DNA of 55,004 nucleotides from Nanobdellota archaeon (GCA_018830225.1 JAHJSS010000018.1:1-55004), one strand, 5' to 3'. Counted from the first letter of the stretch, positions 1 to 9,876 are shown. A program made the numbers and translations. Notes: generated by a model from the sequence alone, not told the origin.

Positions 1-176
1 AAAGAAATCAGATTTGATGAATTCAAAGAAATTTTTAATGTGTTTTTTTACCATTGGAGACCACAAATTTAACTTTAACTTATAAATTTGATTATTAATA
101 ACAAATAATGTCAATTTTGGTGATAGGAACAGAATACTCCGCAAACCTTATAAATAACCTCAAAATCCTACAATCT

Positions 177-290
177 GGACGGCCATAGTGGCTTGGTTAC
201 ACCGGTACCCATTCCGAACACCGAAGTTAAGCAGGCCTACGTTTGGTGCTGTACTGTCCTTTAGGTCGGGAAACACCAAAAGCTGTCCTC
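177..290 (+). rRNA. rrf: 5S ribosomal RNA, apparently unlinked, with its own promoter
   Basis: GGACGGCCATAGTGGC...ACCCATTCCGAACACCGAAGTTAAGC... 5S core. The 5' end (GGACGGC) pairs with the 3' end (GCTGTCC). TATA-like CTTATAAATA lies about 25 nt upstream. Confidence 0.93.
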
Positions 291-294
291 CTTT
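258..294 (+). repeat. Left copy of 37-bp exact direct repeat (3' end of 5S rRNA)
   Basis: CCTTTAGGTCGGGAAACACCAAAAGCTGTCCTCCTTT, identical to 1643-1679. Confidence 0.95.
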
Positions 295-409
295 TTTATT
301 TCTGGCATTTGGACCCTGATTGTTAACAAAACTGACCTTGTGACACTTTTTGAACGAAAAGCTTAAATATATCTAAAAAGATATAACATCATACCTGAAA
401 AGATATAAC

Positions 410-1006
410 ATGTTCACAAAAACATCAATACGCATAATGGAACTATTTGTCTCAAGAATAAATGACAGTTTCAGCATCAGGCAGGCATCACAAGAGCTCA
501 AAAAACCTTACCCGCTAGTCTACAAAGAGGTACACAAACTTCTCAACGAAGGATTTCTAATAAAAGACTACCGGAAGCTTATCTCGCTCAACTATCGCGA
601 AAACTTTTCAGAACTCGCATACATAGAATCATTAAGGAAAAAGGAGCACTTCAAAAGACACAAGACAGCCGAGCTTTTCTACAATGATGTTCTCAGAGCA
701 ATCACGAGGGAATCATTCATCCTTCTGGTGTTCGGCTCATCAGTCTACTCGCAAAAACCAGGAGACCTAGATATCCTGCTCATCATAGACCGAATAGAGG
801 ACGTCGAATCCAAGGAAAAACTCCTGCTCAACATCGCCGGGAAGTTTTCAACAAGATTTGACATCGGAGTGATCAGCGTCGAAAGCGTCTACGAAATGCT
901 CGCAAAAAGAGAGCAGCTAAATGTCATGAACGAAACACTTAATAAGCACATAATATTATTCGGAGCGGAGAATTATTATCGACTGATAACAAATGCTCGA
1001 CAATAA
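410..1006 (+). CDS. MNT-type nucleotidyltransferase with N-terminal wHTH (antitoxin-like)
   Basis: VFGSSVYSQKPGDLDILLII matches GSxxx..DxD of the minimal nucleotidyltransferase fold. Overlaps the downstream HEPN gene. Confidence 0.8.
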   Translation: MFTKTSIRIMELFVSRINDSFSIRQASQELKKPYPLVYKEVHKLLNEGFLIKDYRKLISLNYRENFSELAYIESLRKKEHFKRHKTAELFYNDVLRAITRESFILLVFGSSVYSQKPGDLDILLIIDRIEDVESKEKLLLNIAGKFSTRFDIGVISVESVYEMLAKREQLNVMNETLNKHIILFGAENYYRLITNARQ

Positions 1007-1577
1007 AAAGAAAGAAGAACTGCAAAAGAGAATCAAGGAATACCTAAAGAGAGGGATAATAAAAAAGGAGAAAGACACAACGCACGCACCATTCTTCCTC
1101 GATAACGCCCGACTCTCACTTGACACGGCAAAGATACTGCTCAAGATAACAAAAGATGATACGCTCAGGAAAACTCTGGGCGCTGAAGGCTACAACGGCT
1201 CGTTGTGGATCGTTAACTCATGCTACTACTCGATGTTTTACATGACAAGGGCGCTTCTTGAAAAGGAAGGCATAAAGTTGAATACTGACCGTTCAATACA
1301 CGCAGTAACATTCGACGCCCTAGTACACTTTTTCTACCTGACAGGAAAACTTGAAAAGAAACTCATAGAAGACTTCGCGGAAAGCCAGGAAGAAGCGGCA
1401 GAAACGCTCGGAAGGGAAAAAGCCAAAGAACTCATAGACAGCTACTTCAACGAAAAAGACAAAAGAGCAAGATTCACATACGAGACAGGCATGATAGCGA
1501 TGCAGAGCAAAGCAGAGACATCATTCGCAAGAGCGAGCAAGTTCAATGAAGAAATAAGAAAGATTATCGGGAAGTAA
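993..1577 (+). CDS. HEPN-domain protein (toxin-like partner of MNT)
   Basis: Helical HEPN-like sequence (NARLSLDTAKILLK...SCYYSMFYMTRALLEKEGI). Overlaps the MNT ORF by 14 nt. Confidence 0.75.
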   Translation: MLDNKKKEELQKRIKEYLKRGIIKKEKDTTHAPFFLDNARLSLDTAKILLKITKDDTLRKTLGAEGYNGSLWIVNSCYYSMFYMTRALLEKEGIKLNTDRSIHAVTFDALVHFFYLTGKLEKKLIEDFAESQEEAAETLGREKAKELIDSYFNEKDKRARFTYETGMIAMQSKAETSFARASKFNEEIRKIIGK

Positions 1578-1642
1578 TTCGTGTCAAATACATTCCCGCC
1601 AACATATGCCCGTGGTCAAGTGTAATACAAGTCTATTACTAG

Positions 1643-1679
1643 CCTTTAGGTCGGGAAACACCAAAAGCTGTCCTCCTTT
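1643..1679 (+). repeat. Right copy of 37-bp exact direct repeat (orphan 5S 3' end)
   Basis: Identical to 258-294, without the 5' part of a 5S gene. Confidence 0.95.
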
Positions 1680-1817
1680 ATTTCATTCTGAGGCGTCAAG
1701 AACCACCCCTTAAAGATGGTGGCATGTTGCAAAACAGCCCCACCTTAAAATAACCTTTTTTACACCAAAATCGCAAAAAAAGTTAATTATATAAATGAGT
1801 TCTGTTTTCTTACAAGC

Positions 1818-2957
1818 ATGGCAACCAAATATGATGTGTTTGCGGAAATCATAGAAAAAGCACCTTGCAAGCCAAAAGACCTTAGCTTCAAGAGCCCAGT
1901 ATACATGCACATCTCTTCATTGCAGAAACAAGGCTGGGTAAGAAAAACCAGTGGAATGTTGGTGCCTGTAAATGACAAGACCACCCAGAATGTGTTCAAG
2001 ATAATCAAGTATTGCTTTAACCACGGGCTGGACCATAATGTATTCTTGACAAAGAGCACGGGAAATGTGCTCAGGCACCTTCCAGACGGATTGCCTGATC
2101 TGAGACCAGAACCGCTCAAGGGGAACAAGGAAATGACCCGTGTCCTGAACTATCTTGAAGAGAACCAGTTTATACTCAAGCACTCCAGAAAGCCCGCAAG
2201 AGGAAGGATGCTGAAGCACCAATTACTGGAATGGTCGGCAGAGTTCCATGGGCTGCGGATTGTGCTCCGGGATGTGGAAAGACCGCATCTTGCCCAGAAG
2301 ATACTCAAGCTTAAGGTAGAGCCTATCAATCCTTTTGAGGGTAAGATTTTCGCGTTCTTGACAGGTTCAGCGCAGCTGGAGGGCAGCACCATGACTGAAG
2401 GTAATACAAGAGATCTTTTGCTCAGGGATATCTATCCTGACAAGCCTTCAAAGGATATCCAGATGGTGAAGAATCTGAACGAGGCCCTCAAGTTCATAAT
2501 AGAGAACAAAGACAAGGAGATAACTCCTGAGAGGATCCAGGAGATAAACAAGCTTGTCATGTTCAGCCTGCACGCAAATGCAGGGAAGTACAAGATCACC
2601 CAGAACAGGATACAAGGCAACCCATCGTTCAAGACGGCAAGGCCTGAAGATGTCCCGGGACTGGTTAAAGAATTCTGTGACAAAGTGGCAGGCATATCCA
2701 AGAAGGAAGATTTGCTGGAAGAGCTCGGCCACATACATAACCAGCTCCAGAGAATACACCCATTTTCTGATGGAAACAGCAGGACGACAAGGATGGTCCT
2801 CAACTGGATAATCATTAAACATGACCTTCCTGTGATAATACTAAAGATGGGGAGCTTCGATGAGTACCTGTCACTGACAAAATTATCTTCCATACGGGAT
2901 GATGAAAGCCTGAATCAACTGTTTCTGGAACTGATCGTTCATGAAAACATTTTTTGA
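1818..2957 (+). CDS. Fic/DOC family protein with N-terminal inhibitory motif
   Basis: Fic motif HPFSDGNSRTTR. Inhibitory-helix-like STMTEGN upstream in the protein. Confidence 0.88.
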   Translation: MATKYDVFAEIIEKAPCKPKDLSFKSPVYMHISSLQKQGWVRKTSGMLVPVNDKTTQNVFKIIKYCFNHGLDHNVFLTKSTGNVLRHLPDGLPDLRPEPLKGNKEMTRVLNYLEENQFILKHSRKPARGRMLKHQLLEWSAEFHGLRIVLRDVERPHLAQKILKLKVEPINPFEGKIFAFLTGSAQLEGSTMTEGNTRDLLLRDIYPDKPSKDIQMVKNLNEALKFIIENKDKEITPERIQEINKLVMFSLHANAGKYKITQNRIQGNPSFKTARPEDVPGLVKEFCDKVAGISKKEDLLEELGHIHNQLQRIHPFSDGNSRTTRMVLNWIIIKHDLPVIILKMGSFDEYLSLTKLSSIRDDESLNQLFLELIVHENIF

Positions 2958-3072
2958 TGCTCAGACGCTTGTAAGTGATGAAAATTCGTCCAGAATGAGT
3001 AATCTTCGCTTCTCGGGAGATTCAACGAAGGACTAAGAAAGATAATCAGCAAGTGAGACTATTCTACCTAAT

Positions 3073-3945
3073 CTAGCCTTTTAACTGCATCTTAGCGACA
3101 AAGAAACCTTGAGTCTGCGTCTTTTCAGGCCAGAAACGCCTGCACAGCTCTGTGCTTTTGCTTATGCCAGGATCGCCCATCTCAAGGCCTGTAGGGACCA
3201 GTTTTATAGAAAGATTGTCAAGTGCCCACTCAATTACTTCCTCGTTCTCTTCAGGCTCCAGGGAGCAAGTGCTGTAGACCAGGGTTCCAGAAGGCTTCAG
3301 GACAGCGATTGCGGCCTGCAGAAGGGACTTCTGGGCCTTAGCCATCAATCTTACCCCTTCAGGAGAACGCTTCTCAAACCAGCCAGGATCGGTCGTGAAG
3401 TTACCTGAGCAAGGGGCATCAAGAAGTATCTTATCGAACATCAATCCAAGGTCCTGGACATGAGCTGCATCCTTTTGATAGACAATGCAGTCCTTAACAC
3501 CGCAGCGCTCCAGATTGTTCTTAAGTGCAGAGAGCCGCGAGGCACTGCTGTCAAGCGCCACTATCCTCCCTTGGTTCCTCATGTACTGCGCAAGCTGGGT
3601 GGTCTTCGAGCCTGGTGCGGCGCACATATCAAGGACCAATTCTCCTTTTTCAGGGGATAATGCCTGAACAGGCAGCTGGGAAGCTGCCTCCTGGATGTAA
3701 TAATACCCATGAAGGTACTCTGGAGTCGAGCTCAGCGCAAAGTCAGACTCAACCCAGTAACCAGAATCAGTGAACGGTATCTTCCTGAGCTTCATCTTCT
3801 TGGCCTTCAACCTGCTGACCAGCAGTTCCTCAGAGATCTTCAGGGTGTTGACCCTTATTGACTGCTTCAACCTGACCTTGTCAGGGTCAATGTCATGACC
3901 AAGTTCACCATAACGTTTTAGGAAGAAGTTCATTTTCGCATACAA
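3073..3945 (-). CDS. NOL1/NOP2/Sun family RNA cytosine-C5 methyltransferase
   Basis: LDAPCSGNF and YSTCSLEPEENE motifs. Confidence 0.92.
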   Translation of the reverse strand: MYAKMNFFLKRYGELGHDIDPDKVRLKQSIRVNTLKISEELLVSRLKAKKMKLRKIPFTDSGYWVESDFALSSTPEYLHGYYYIQEAASQLPVQALSPEKGELVLDMCAAPGSKTTQLAQYMRNQGRIVALDSSASRLSALKNNLERCGVKDCIVYQKDAAHVQDLGLMFDKILLDAPCSGNFTTDPGWFEKRSPEGVRLMAKAQKSLLQAAIAVLKPSGTLVYSTCSLEPEENEEVIEWALDNLSIKLVPTGLEMGDPGISKSTELCRRFWPEKTQTQGFFVAKMQLKG

Positions 3946-5549
3946 GCTATAGTATCCTTCAAGCCATCCTCAAGAGAGTATCTCGCCGAAAATCCTTCCG
4001 CAACAATCTTTGAGATATCACCATATGACTTGATTATATCCCCCTCTCTTGATGGCAAGTGATCAATCTTTGAGTTTGATCCAGAAATGGCTATTATCAG
4101 TCTGGCGAGTTTGTTCACCGATGTCTCCACCCCTGTCCCGACATTGCAGACCCCTGACAGTCGGTCCATCGCAAGGACAAAAGTCTGTATAACATCATTA
4201 ACATAAATGAAATCCCTTGTCTGCTTCCCATCACCGAATACCTTCAATGGCTTGTTTTTCAGCGCAGCCTCTATGAACAGGGGAATAACTGCAGCATACT
4301 GGCTCTTCGGGTCCTGCCTAGGGCCAAAAACATTGAAGAACCTGAGGCTACAAGTATTCACTTTCCCTTCTTTTTGATACTTGTTCAAGAGCTCTTCTGC
4401 CTTGAGCTTCGACTCTGCGTAAGGGCTCTTCGGAGAAGGCCTCATCGACTCTTTCTTCGGAAGCTCTAAAGAATCGCCATAGACAGCGCAAGAACTTGAG
4501 AAGATGACTTTCTTCACCTTGTTCTTGACTGCAGCTTTCAGCACGTTCTCAGTTCCGCCGACATTTACTGCAAAACATGCTTCAGGATGTTTTATTGATT
4601 CAGGCACACTGACGAAAGCAGCTAGGTGAAATACATAATCACAACCGTGCATTGCGTTGTCAAGAGCATTGAAATCAGTCACGTCCCCTTCGACAACAGA
4701 ACACCTGAAACCATTGATGTTCTTCCTAGAACCTGTCGAGAAGTCATCAAAAACAACAACATCTGCATCTTTCTGAAAGTAATCTACCAGGTGGCTTCCT
4801 ATGAAACCTGCTCCGCCGGTTATCAATATCTTCATTTTCTGTTTCGGGTCTTGTGATGATATAAATTGTTCATCCGCAAGATTATACTTCTCCATCGTAT
4901 CTGTCGGGAACCACTGCCCTTTATGAATGTAACCATAGACAACCCCTTTTCCTGCGAGCTTCTCAAAACAATCCCTCTCGATGGAGGGCTTACCTCGTGG
5001 AAGGATGCCCAATGCGTCAGGCTCGATAATGTAGCCTCCTGCATTGTTAAGATTTGACGGCGCGTCTTCTTTCCTTGGTTTCTCGATAAACTCCACAATC
5101 CTCTTGCCTTCAAGCCGCGCTATCCCAAACTGCGTGACATCCTCGACAGGATACAATGCAAGAGTGATTTTCGCACGGTTCTTCCTGTGCTCTTTGAGCA
5201 TCGAAGTCCAGTCAAAGTCAGCAAGATTATCACCGTTGATGACAACAAAAGTCTCTTTTATCCCTTTTGATGACTCCTTGACTGCGCCGCCAGTCCCCAA
5301 CGGCTCTGACTCTACGCAGTAATTAATATTAACACCAAAATCTTTACCATCCTGGAAGTATTCCTTGATCTTCTCAGCTTTATATCCTATAGAGAGAATG
5401 ATGTCTTTTATCCCGTGCTTCCTGAAATTGTCTATGGCGTGCTCGATGATGGGCTTGCCTTTGACCGGAAGCAGAGGCTTGGGAGTCTTGTCAGTAAGAG
5501 GCATAAGTCTTGTTCCCAACCCCCCTGCAAGTATAATCGCTGTCGTCAT
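3930..5549 (-). CDS. Bifunctional sugar nucleotidyltransferase - NAD-dependent epimerase/dehydratase fusion
   Basis: N-terminus TTAIILAGGLGTRLMPLTDKTPKPLLPV; C-terminal half MKILITGGAGFIGSHLVDYF plus YAESKLKAE. Single uninterrupted ORF. Start trimmed to MTTAIIL. Confidence 0.88.
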   Translation of the reverse strand: MTTAIILAGGLGTRLMPLTDKTPKPLLPVKGKPIIEHAIDNFRKHGIKDIILSIGYKAEKIKEYFQDGKDFGVNINYCVESEPLGTGGAVKESSKGIKETFVVINGDNLADFDWTSMLKEHRKNRAKITLALYPVEDVTQFGIARLEGKRIVEFIEKPRKEDAPSNLNNAGGYIIEPDALGILPRGKPSIERDCFEKLAGKGVVYGYIHKGQWFPTDTMEKYNLADEQFISSQDPKQKMKILITGGAGFIGSHLVDYFQKDADVVVFDDFSTGSRKNINGFRCSVVEGDVTDFNALDNAMHGCDYVFHLAAFVSVPESIKHPEACFAVNVGGTENVLKAAVKNKVKKVIFSSSCAVYGDSLELPKKESMRPSPKSPYAESKLKAEELLNKYQKEGKVNTCSLRFFNVFGPRQDPKSQYAAVIPLFIEAALKNKPLKVFGDGKQTRDFIYVNDVIQTFVLAMDRLSGVCNVGTGVETSVNKLARLIIAISGSNSKIDHLPSREGDIIKSYGDISKIVAEGFSARYSLEDGLKDTIACMRK

Positions 5550-6100
5550 GAGACAGATACCTCCTCTTTCGGATTCGCCTCCTGCTCCGACCTCTTCAGG
5601 CTTATGAGCTTGTTTATCCATTCGCATTTCCGCTTTGCGTCACTGACGTATTGCACCTTCAACTCCTTCACTTCTGTCCCCGTGAACTCCACGACTATGT
5701 CTCCGAGCTTCAGAGGATTGTATTCCTTGAAATTGACCCGCACTATATTAGCGATAGGCGTTGATTTTGTGACCTTGAAGAAGCTTCCATATGAATACGT
5801 CAAAGTATCCCCTTCAAAGATAAGTTCGTATGAAGTTAGAGAGAGCGTGCTGAAGATGATGAGCACAAGATATACTGCGATGCAGGCGACCACTATCCTC
5901 GTGACCCACACCCAAGGCAATCCCAGAGTCTCAAAGATGCTTATGAACGGGTTCTCTCCGACGAGGTACTGCACGAAATAAAAAGCTCCGATAAGCGCTG
6001 CGATAAGAAGAATGGCTTTGCCTATGTTTATCAGGTAAGCCTCAATAAGGCTCGGAGATATGTCCAGCCGCTCGATATCCTGCGTGTCTTGAGTCTCCAT
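5546..6100 (-). CDS. Membrane protein with bacterial-PH-like domain
   Basis: Two hydrophobic segments followed by a beta-rich TPIANIVRVNFKEYNPLKLGDIVVEF segment. ATG/TGA overlap with the downstream fusion gene. Confidence 0.55.
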   Translation of the reverse strand: METQDTQDIERLDISPSLIEAYLINIGKAILLIAALIGAFYFVQYLVGENPFISIFETLGLPWVWVTRIVVACIAVYLVLIIFSTLSLTSYELIFEGDTLTYSYGSFFKVTKSTPIANIVRVNFKEYNPLKLGDIVVEFTGTEVKELKVQYVSDAKRKCEWINKLISLKRSEQEANPKEEVSVS

Positions 6101-6114
6101 CTTCTGTAGAACCT

Positions 6115-7260
6115 CTAAAGCTCGAGAGTCACCTCTCCATTCTTCTCATCAACATCCTTTATTATCTTGTGACCTTTGAACTTCTGCCTGATGTCCTTCC
6201 AGGACCTGGTCTTCCTCATCTCGTTCAACTCATCAATCGCCTTCTGCACAAGAGGGTAGTTCTCGTATATGAACTCTCCTTTACGCTGGTTCTCTACCTC
6301 TGACTTCTCCAGACCCTCAATCCTCATCCTCTGCTGCGAGATCATCTCATCAATCTTGCCTATCTTGGTCTTCGCGGCCTTTTCGGTCTGCTCAAGGGCC
6401 CTCGACTCTGTCTTGGTTGTCAGTACCGTGTCGAGTGCGGTGTTGAAGTCTGCCGCAGCAGTCGCCTGAAATGGTCTGTAAAAATTCAATCCAAAAGGAA
6501 CTATATCCTTTACTTTGCCTTCGGAATCCTTGTACATCACAGGAGAAATCTCTTTAGCCCTCAACCTTGTGATAGCATCAAAGACAGCTTCAACTTCCTT
6601 ATCTGAAAGCTGATTGGACTTGAGACCCTTGTCAACGCCCGCCATCAGGCAAAGCTCCTCTGCATAGACTCCGCCAAGACCAAGGTCCATCGCCATTGTC
6701 TTGACAAGGTTCTCTTTATCTGATTTGTTAAGAAGCGCTGCCAGACCTTCTTTTGTAATGGTCAGGAAGTTGAACTCCTTCTCAGGATACTTGTACGGCT
6801 CTTTCGGCCTGATGGAACGGTCCTTCCACTCCTGGTTCTCGAGAGCAGAAAGGATGATACCCTGCTCATTGCAGAGCACAACATTGCCTTTGCTGAAAAG
6901 CTCAACAACAAGCCTGAATCTCGCTTCCTTTGTCTCGAACAAGAACTCGACGATCCGCTCAAAGCCAAGCTGAGTGAGCTGGCGCAACCTTGCGTTCTTC
7001 AGCTTCTTCCTCAGATAAAGACAGAACCCTGAAGGCTTCTCAGGCACTTCACCCTTATTGGAGGCGAGATACATGAGCTTCCCAAGTACAATGCGCATTA
7101 TCCTCTTGCCTATGCCGGGCGCATGGAGCTGCAATATCAGCTCCGCCTTCTCTATCTGATAAACCTGCTCGAGCTTGGCACTGACCAACCCCTGCAGCTC
7201 ATCCATAAGATAGTGCAGTTCCAAAGCAGATATCTCTGTTTTCATACGTCTTTTAAACAA
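6115..7260 (-). CDS. RqcH/NEMF family (NFACT-N domain) protein, short form
   Basis: ISALELHYLMDELQ..LVSAKLEQVYQ..., SGFCLYLRKKLKNARL, and KGHKIIKDVDEKNGEVTLEL at the C-terminus. No NFACT-R region follows. Confidence 0.8.
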   Translation of the reverse strand: MFKRRMKTEISALELHYLMDELQGLVSAKLEQVYQIEKAELILQLHAPGIGKRIMRIVLGKLMYLASNKGEVPEKPSGFCLYLRKKLKNARLRQLTQLGFERIVEFLFETKEARFRLVVELFSKGNVVLCNEQGIILSALENQEWKDRSIRPKEPYKYPEKEFNFLTITKEGLAALLNKSDKENLVKTMAMDLGLGGVYAEELCLMAGVDKGLKSNQLSDKEVEAVFDAITRLRAKEISPVMYKDSEGKVKDIVPFGLNFYRPFQATAAADFNTALDTVLTTKTESRALEQTEKAAKTKIGKIDEMISQQRMRIEGLEKSEVENQRKGEFIYENYPLVQKAIDELNEMRKTRSWKDIRQKFKGHKIIKDVDEKNGEVTLEL

Positions 7261-7354
7261 GAAGTAGTATATAAATAGTTAGGGCTGTCCTGGCACACAG
7301 AAAACAAGAATAAAAGAAAAAAAAGAAATAAAGAAAGCATAAAAAAAAACAAGA

Positions 7355-8410
7355 TCATTTCCCAGACTCTACTTCTTCTGTGTATAATACCTCTACCTTC
7401 GCCTTGCTCCTCAGCTGATCCAGATATATAGGCACTGCCTGGGCCTTCTTCTGCGTGAGCAGCAACTCATTTATCGAATCGTACTGCTCTTCCAGATTCT
7501 GTGTCTTGGGCAGCCTGAGTATTATGTGGTAGCCGAACTGAGTCTGGACCGGCTCTGCAGTGAATGCGTAATCCTCAAGAGCGAATGCCGCTGCCTCGAA
7601 AGCAGGCACCATCTGTCCCCTGCTGAACTCACCCAAGTCACCACCATTCGTCGCTGCAGACGGGTCTATGGATTCCGCCTTTGCAAGCTCAGAGAACTTA
7701 GACTCGATCTTGCCTAGAGACACCTTCTTCAGCTGCTCAATCATGCTATTTGCCTCTTCCTCTGTCTCAACGAGTATGTGCATCGCCCTGATCCTGGAGC
7801 TGTAGAACCCTTCAATCTCCGAATCGGCAACCTTGATGTTGGTGAAGACAACCTTCTCAAGCAATTGATTGATAGTGAGCTGCTTCATGTAGAGCTCCTC
7901 GAGGTAATCCCTGGAGATGTTCTGCTCCTTAAGCCTCTCCTCAAGCTGGTCCTCTGTCACACCCGCCTTCTCCATGGCGGAGCTTATCTCATCCTCAACA
8001 TCAGCCTTAGTCACCTCAATCCCTTGCTTCTTCGCCTCCTGCAACAGGAGGACCTCATTTATGGTCTGGTTGAGCAACATAGACTTCGTGATGAACTCCC
8101 TATATGTCTCAGGAACACGATCATACTGCTCATCAAGATAAGCAGTCGTTATCTGCTCATCATTGACAACCGCAGCAATCTCCCTCTGCCTGGAAAGCCT
8201 GAGCTCGCCAGACTTTGAAGCGAGATATATCAGTCCTGCAATGACTGCGACAAGAACGACAAAAACCACTGCACCAAAGACATATTTCTGAACAGGGCTC
8301 TTCCTAGCCCTTGCATGAGGGTGCTTCACATGCGCATGATGCTCTTTTGTGTGATGTTTCTTACCTTCCAAAATTATCCCCTCCAAACAAGCATAACAGC
8401 TATTAGACAC
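7355..8410 (-). CDS. Membrane-anchored SurA/PrsA-like parvulin peptidyl-prolyl isomerase
   Basis: RAMHILVETEEEA...FSELAKAESIDPSAATNGGDLGEFSRGQMVPAFEAAAFAL, with an N-terminal TM segment. Confidence 0.88.
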   Translation of the reverse strand: MSNSCYACLEGIILEGKKHHTKEHHAHVKHPHARARKSPVQKYVFGAVVFVVLVAVIAGLIYLASKSGELRLSRQREIAAVVNDEQITTAYLDEQYDRVPETYREFITKSMLLNQTINEVLLLQEAKKQGIEVTKADVEDEISSAMEKAGVTEDQLEERLKEQNISRDYLEELYMKQLTINQLLEKVVFTNIKVADSEIEGFYSSRIRAMHILVETEEEANSMIEQLKKVSLGKIESKFSELAKAESIDPSAATNGGDLGEFSRGQMVPAFEAAAFALEDYAFTAEPVQTQFGYHIILRLPKTQNLEEQYDSINELLLTQKKAQAVPIYLDQLRSKAKVEVLYTEEVESGK

Positions 8411-8538
8411 GTAAATGAAGAGCTAAAAGAAAGACCATTCTATATAAAACTTGTGAAACTCATGGACTTAGATCTGAAAACAACATAATTGTCACCGCCA
8501 GGTTATAATAAAGGTTTATAATAGTTGTGACATCCTTT

Positions 8539-8569
8539 CCTTCCCTAAAATCATTGATTTTGAGGAAGG
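8539..8569 (-). repeat. Imperfect palindrome/hairpin downstream of tnpB
   Basis: CCTTCC-CT-AAAATCA-T-TGATTTT-GA-GGAAGG. Position fits an IS605-type subterminal hairpin / end of a reRNA. Confidence 0.6.
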
Positions 8570-8596
8570 GCTTCCAAACGGCTACGAATTTGGAGT

Positions 8597-9778
8597 TCAG
8601 CAGCCATTTATAGTTCCTGATTCAACGACTGCACTTACCTTCGCAGAAAGCGAAGATAGAGGTACGGTCTCCACAGGCGTGTTGATTCCCGACAGTCCGA
8701 CGGTATCTTTAACATGATTAATAGAGGCGTTATGGTCACGATGGCGAGAAAAACCACAAATAGGGCACTTGAAAGTTCTCTTACTGAGCGGCATATCATT
8801 CCATGTTCCGCACCTACTGCATCTGCAACTACTACCCCTTGTTTGAGGGTTTTTTCTAAGCTCTCCACCGCAAGTTACCGCTTTGTAGGAAAGCATCTGA
8901 TAGAACCTACCCCAAGAAACATCAAGAATGTGCTTAGCGAGCCAGCGTGTTTTGAGCATGTTCTGAATGTTCAACCGCTCACCACAAACAATTTTGTATT
9001 CTTTAGTGATGAAACTGCTGGCTTTATGCAAAAAGTCAGTCCGTTGATTGAAAACTTTCAAGTGTTGCTTTGCGAGTTTGACGCGGGATTTTTCTCTGTT
9101 TTTGCTTCCTTTGACTCGCTTGCTGTGGACTCGTTGCAATCTTGCCAGCTTCCTCTCAGCACATACATAGAATCGGGGGTTGGCAATGCTTTGCCCTTTG
9201 TTGTCGGTCAGGAAATTCTCCAAACCAACATCAATCCCAATTTTGGCAGTGGATGGATGTTTGACTTCTGGAATGTCAACTTCACAGGAAAAGACTGCAA
9301 ACCATTGCCCGGCATGATTCTGCTTGATAGTCAAGGTCTTGATTTTTCCCTTAGGGATGCGATGCAGGATGATTGGCAGGTTGCCAATCTTGGAAACCTG
9401 CAATCTTCTATTATCGAGGAATTTGAATCCGCTTTGGGGGTATGTGATGCTTCGTATTTTGCTTTTGAAACGAGGAAAACCCTTCTTCCGACAAAGGGGG
9501 TCTTTGACCCTATGAAAGAAGTTGTCCAACGCCTTATGAATTCTGTCAGAAATGTTCTGCAAGACTTGCGAGTGAACCCGTGCAAACTTTTCAGGAATAG
9601 TGAGTTTTATGTCAGAAACAAGGGAATTGAAGTCATATCTGCTTGTGAAAAAATGCTCTCTGTTCTCAGCAAGAAGAATGTTATAGACTTCCTTGCAAAT
9701 CTTGAACTGGTTGAGAAGTCGGACTTGCTGTTTCCCAGAGGGATACAACCTGTATTGATACATCCTGCTGAACTCCAT
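8597..9778 (-). mobile_element. tnpB: IS200/IS605-family TnpB (OrfB), solo
   Basis: RuvC-like GIDVGL, GERLNIQNM and HRDHNASINH; zinc motif CSRCG...CPICG. Start trimmed to MEFSRMYQYRLYP. Confidence 0.92.
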
Positions 9779-9876
9779 AGAGGTAAATATTATGTTTGAA
9801 TTTATATACTTTTTTATTTTGAACGGCAATTCATCTCCTCCCTGCTTGCGAGCTAGGAAGAAGTTTTCTTGCCACG

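Noticed and set aside
5415-5981. 188-aa plus-strand ORF
   Set aside because: Spans the boundary of two supported minus-strand genes; no motif support.
8714-9799. 361-aa plus-strand ORF
   Set aside because: Antisense to tnpB, which has full motif support; the plus-strand product shows no family motif.
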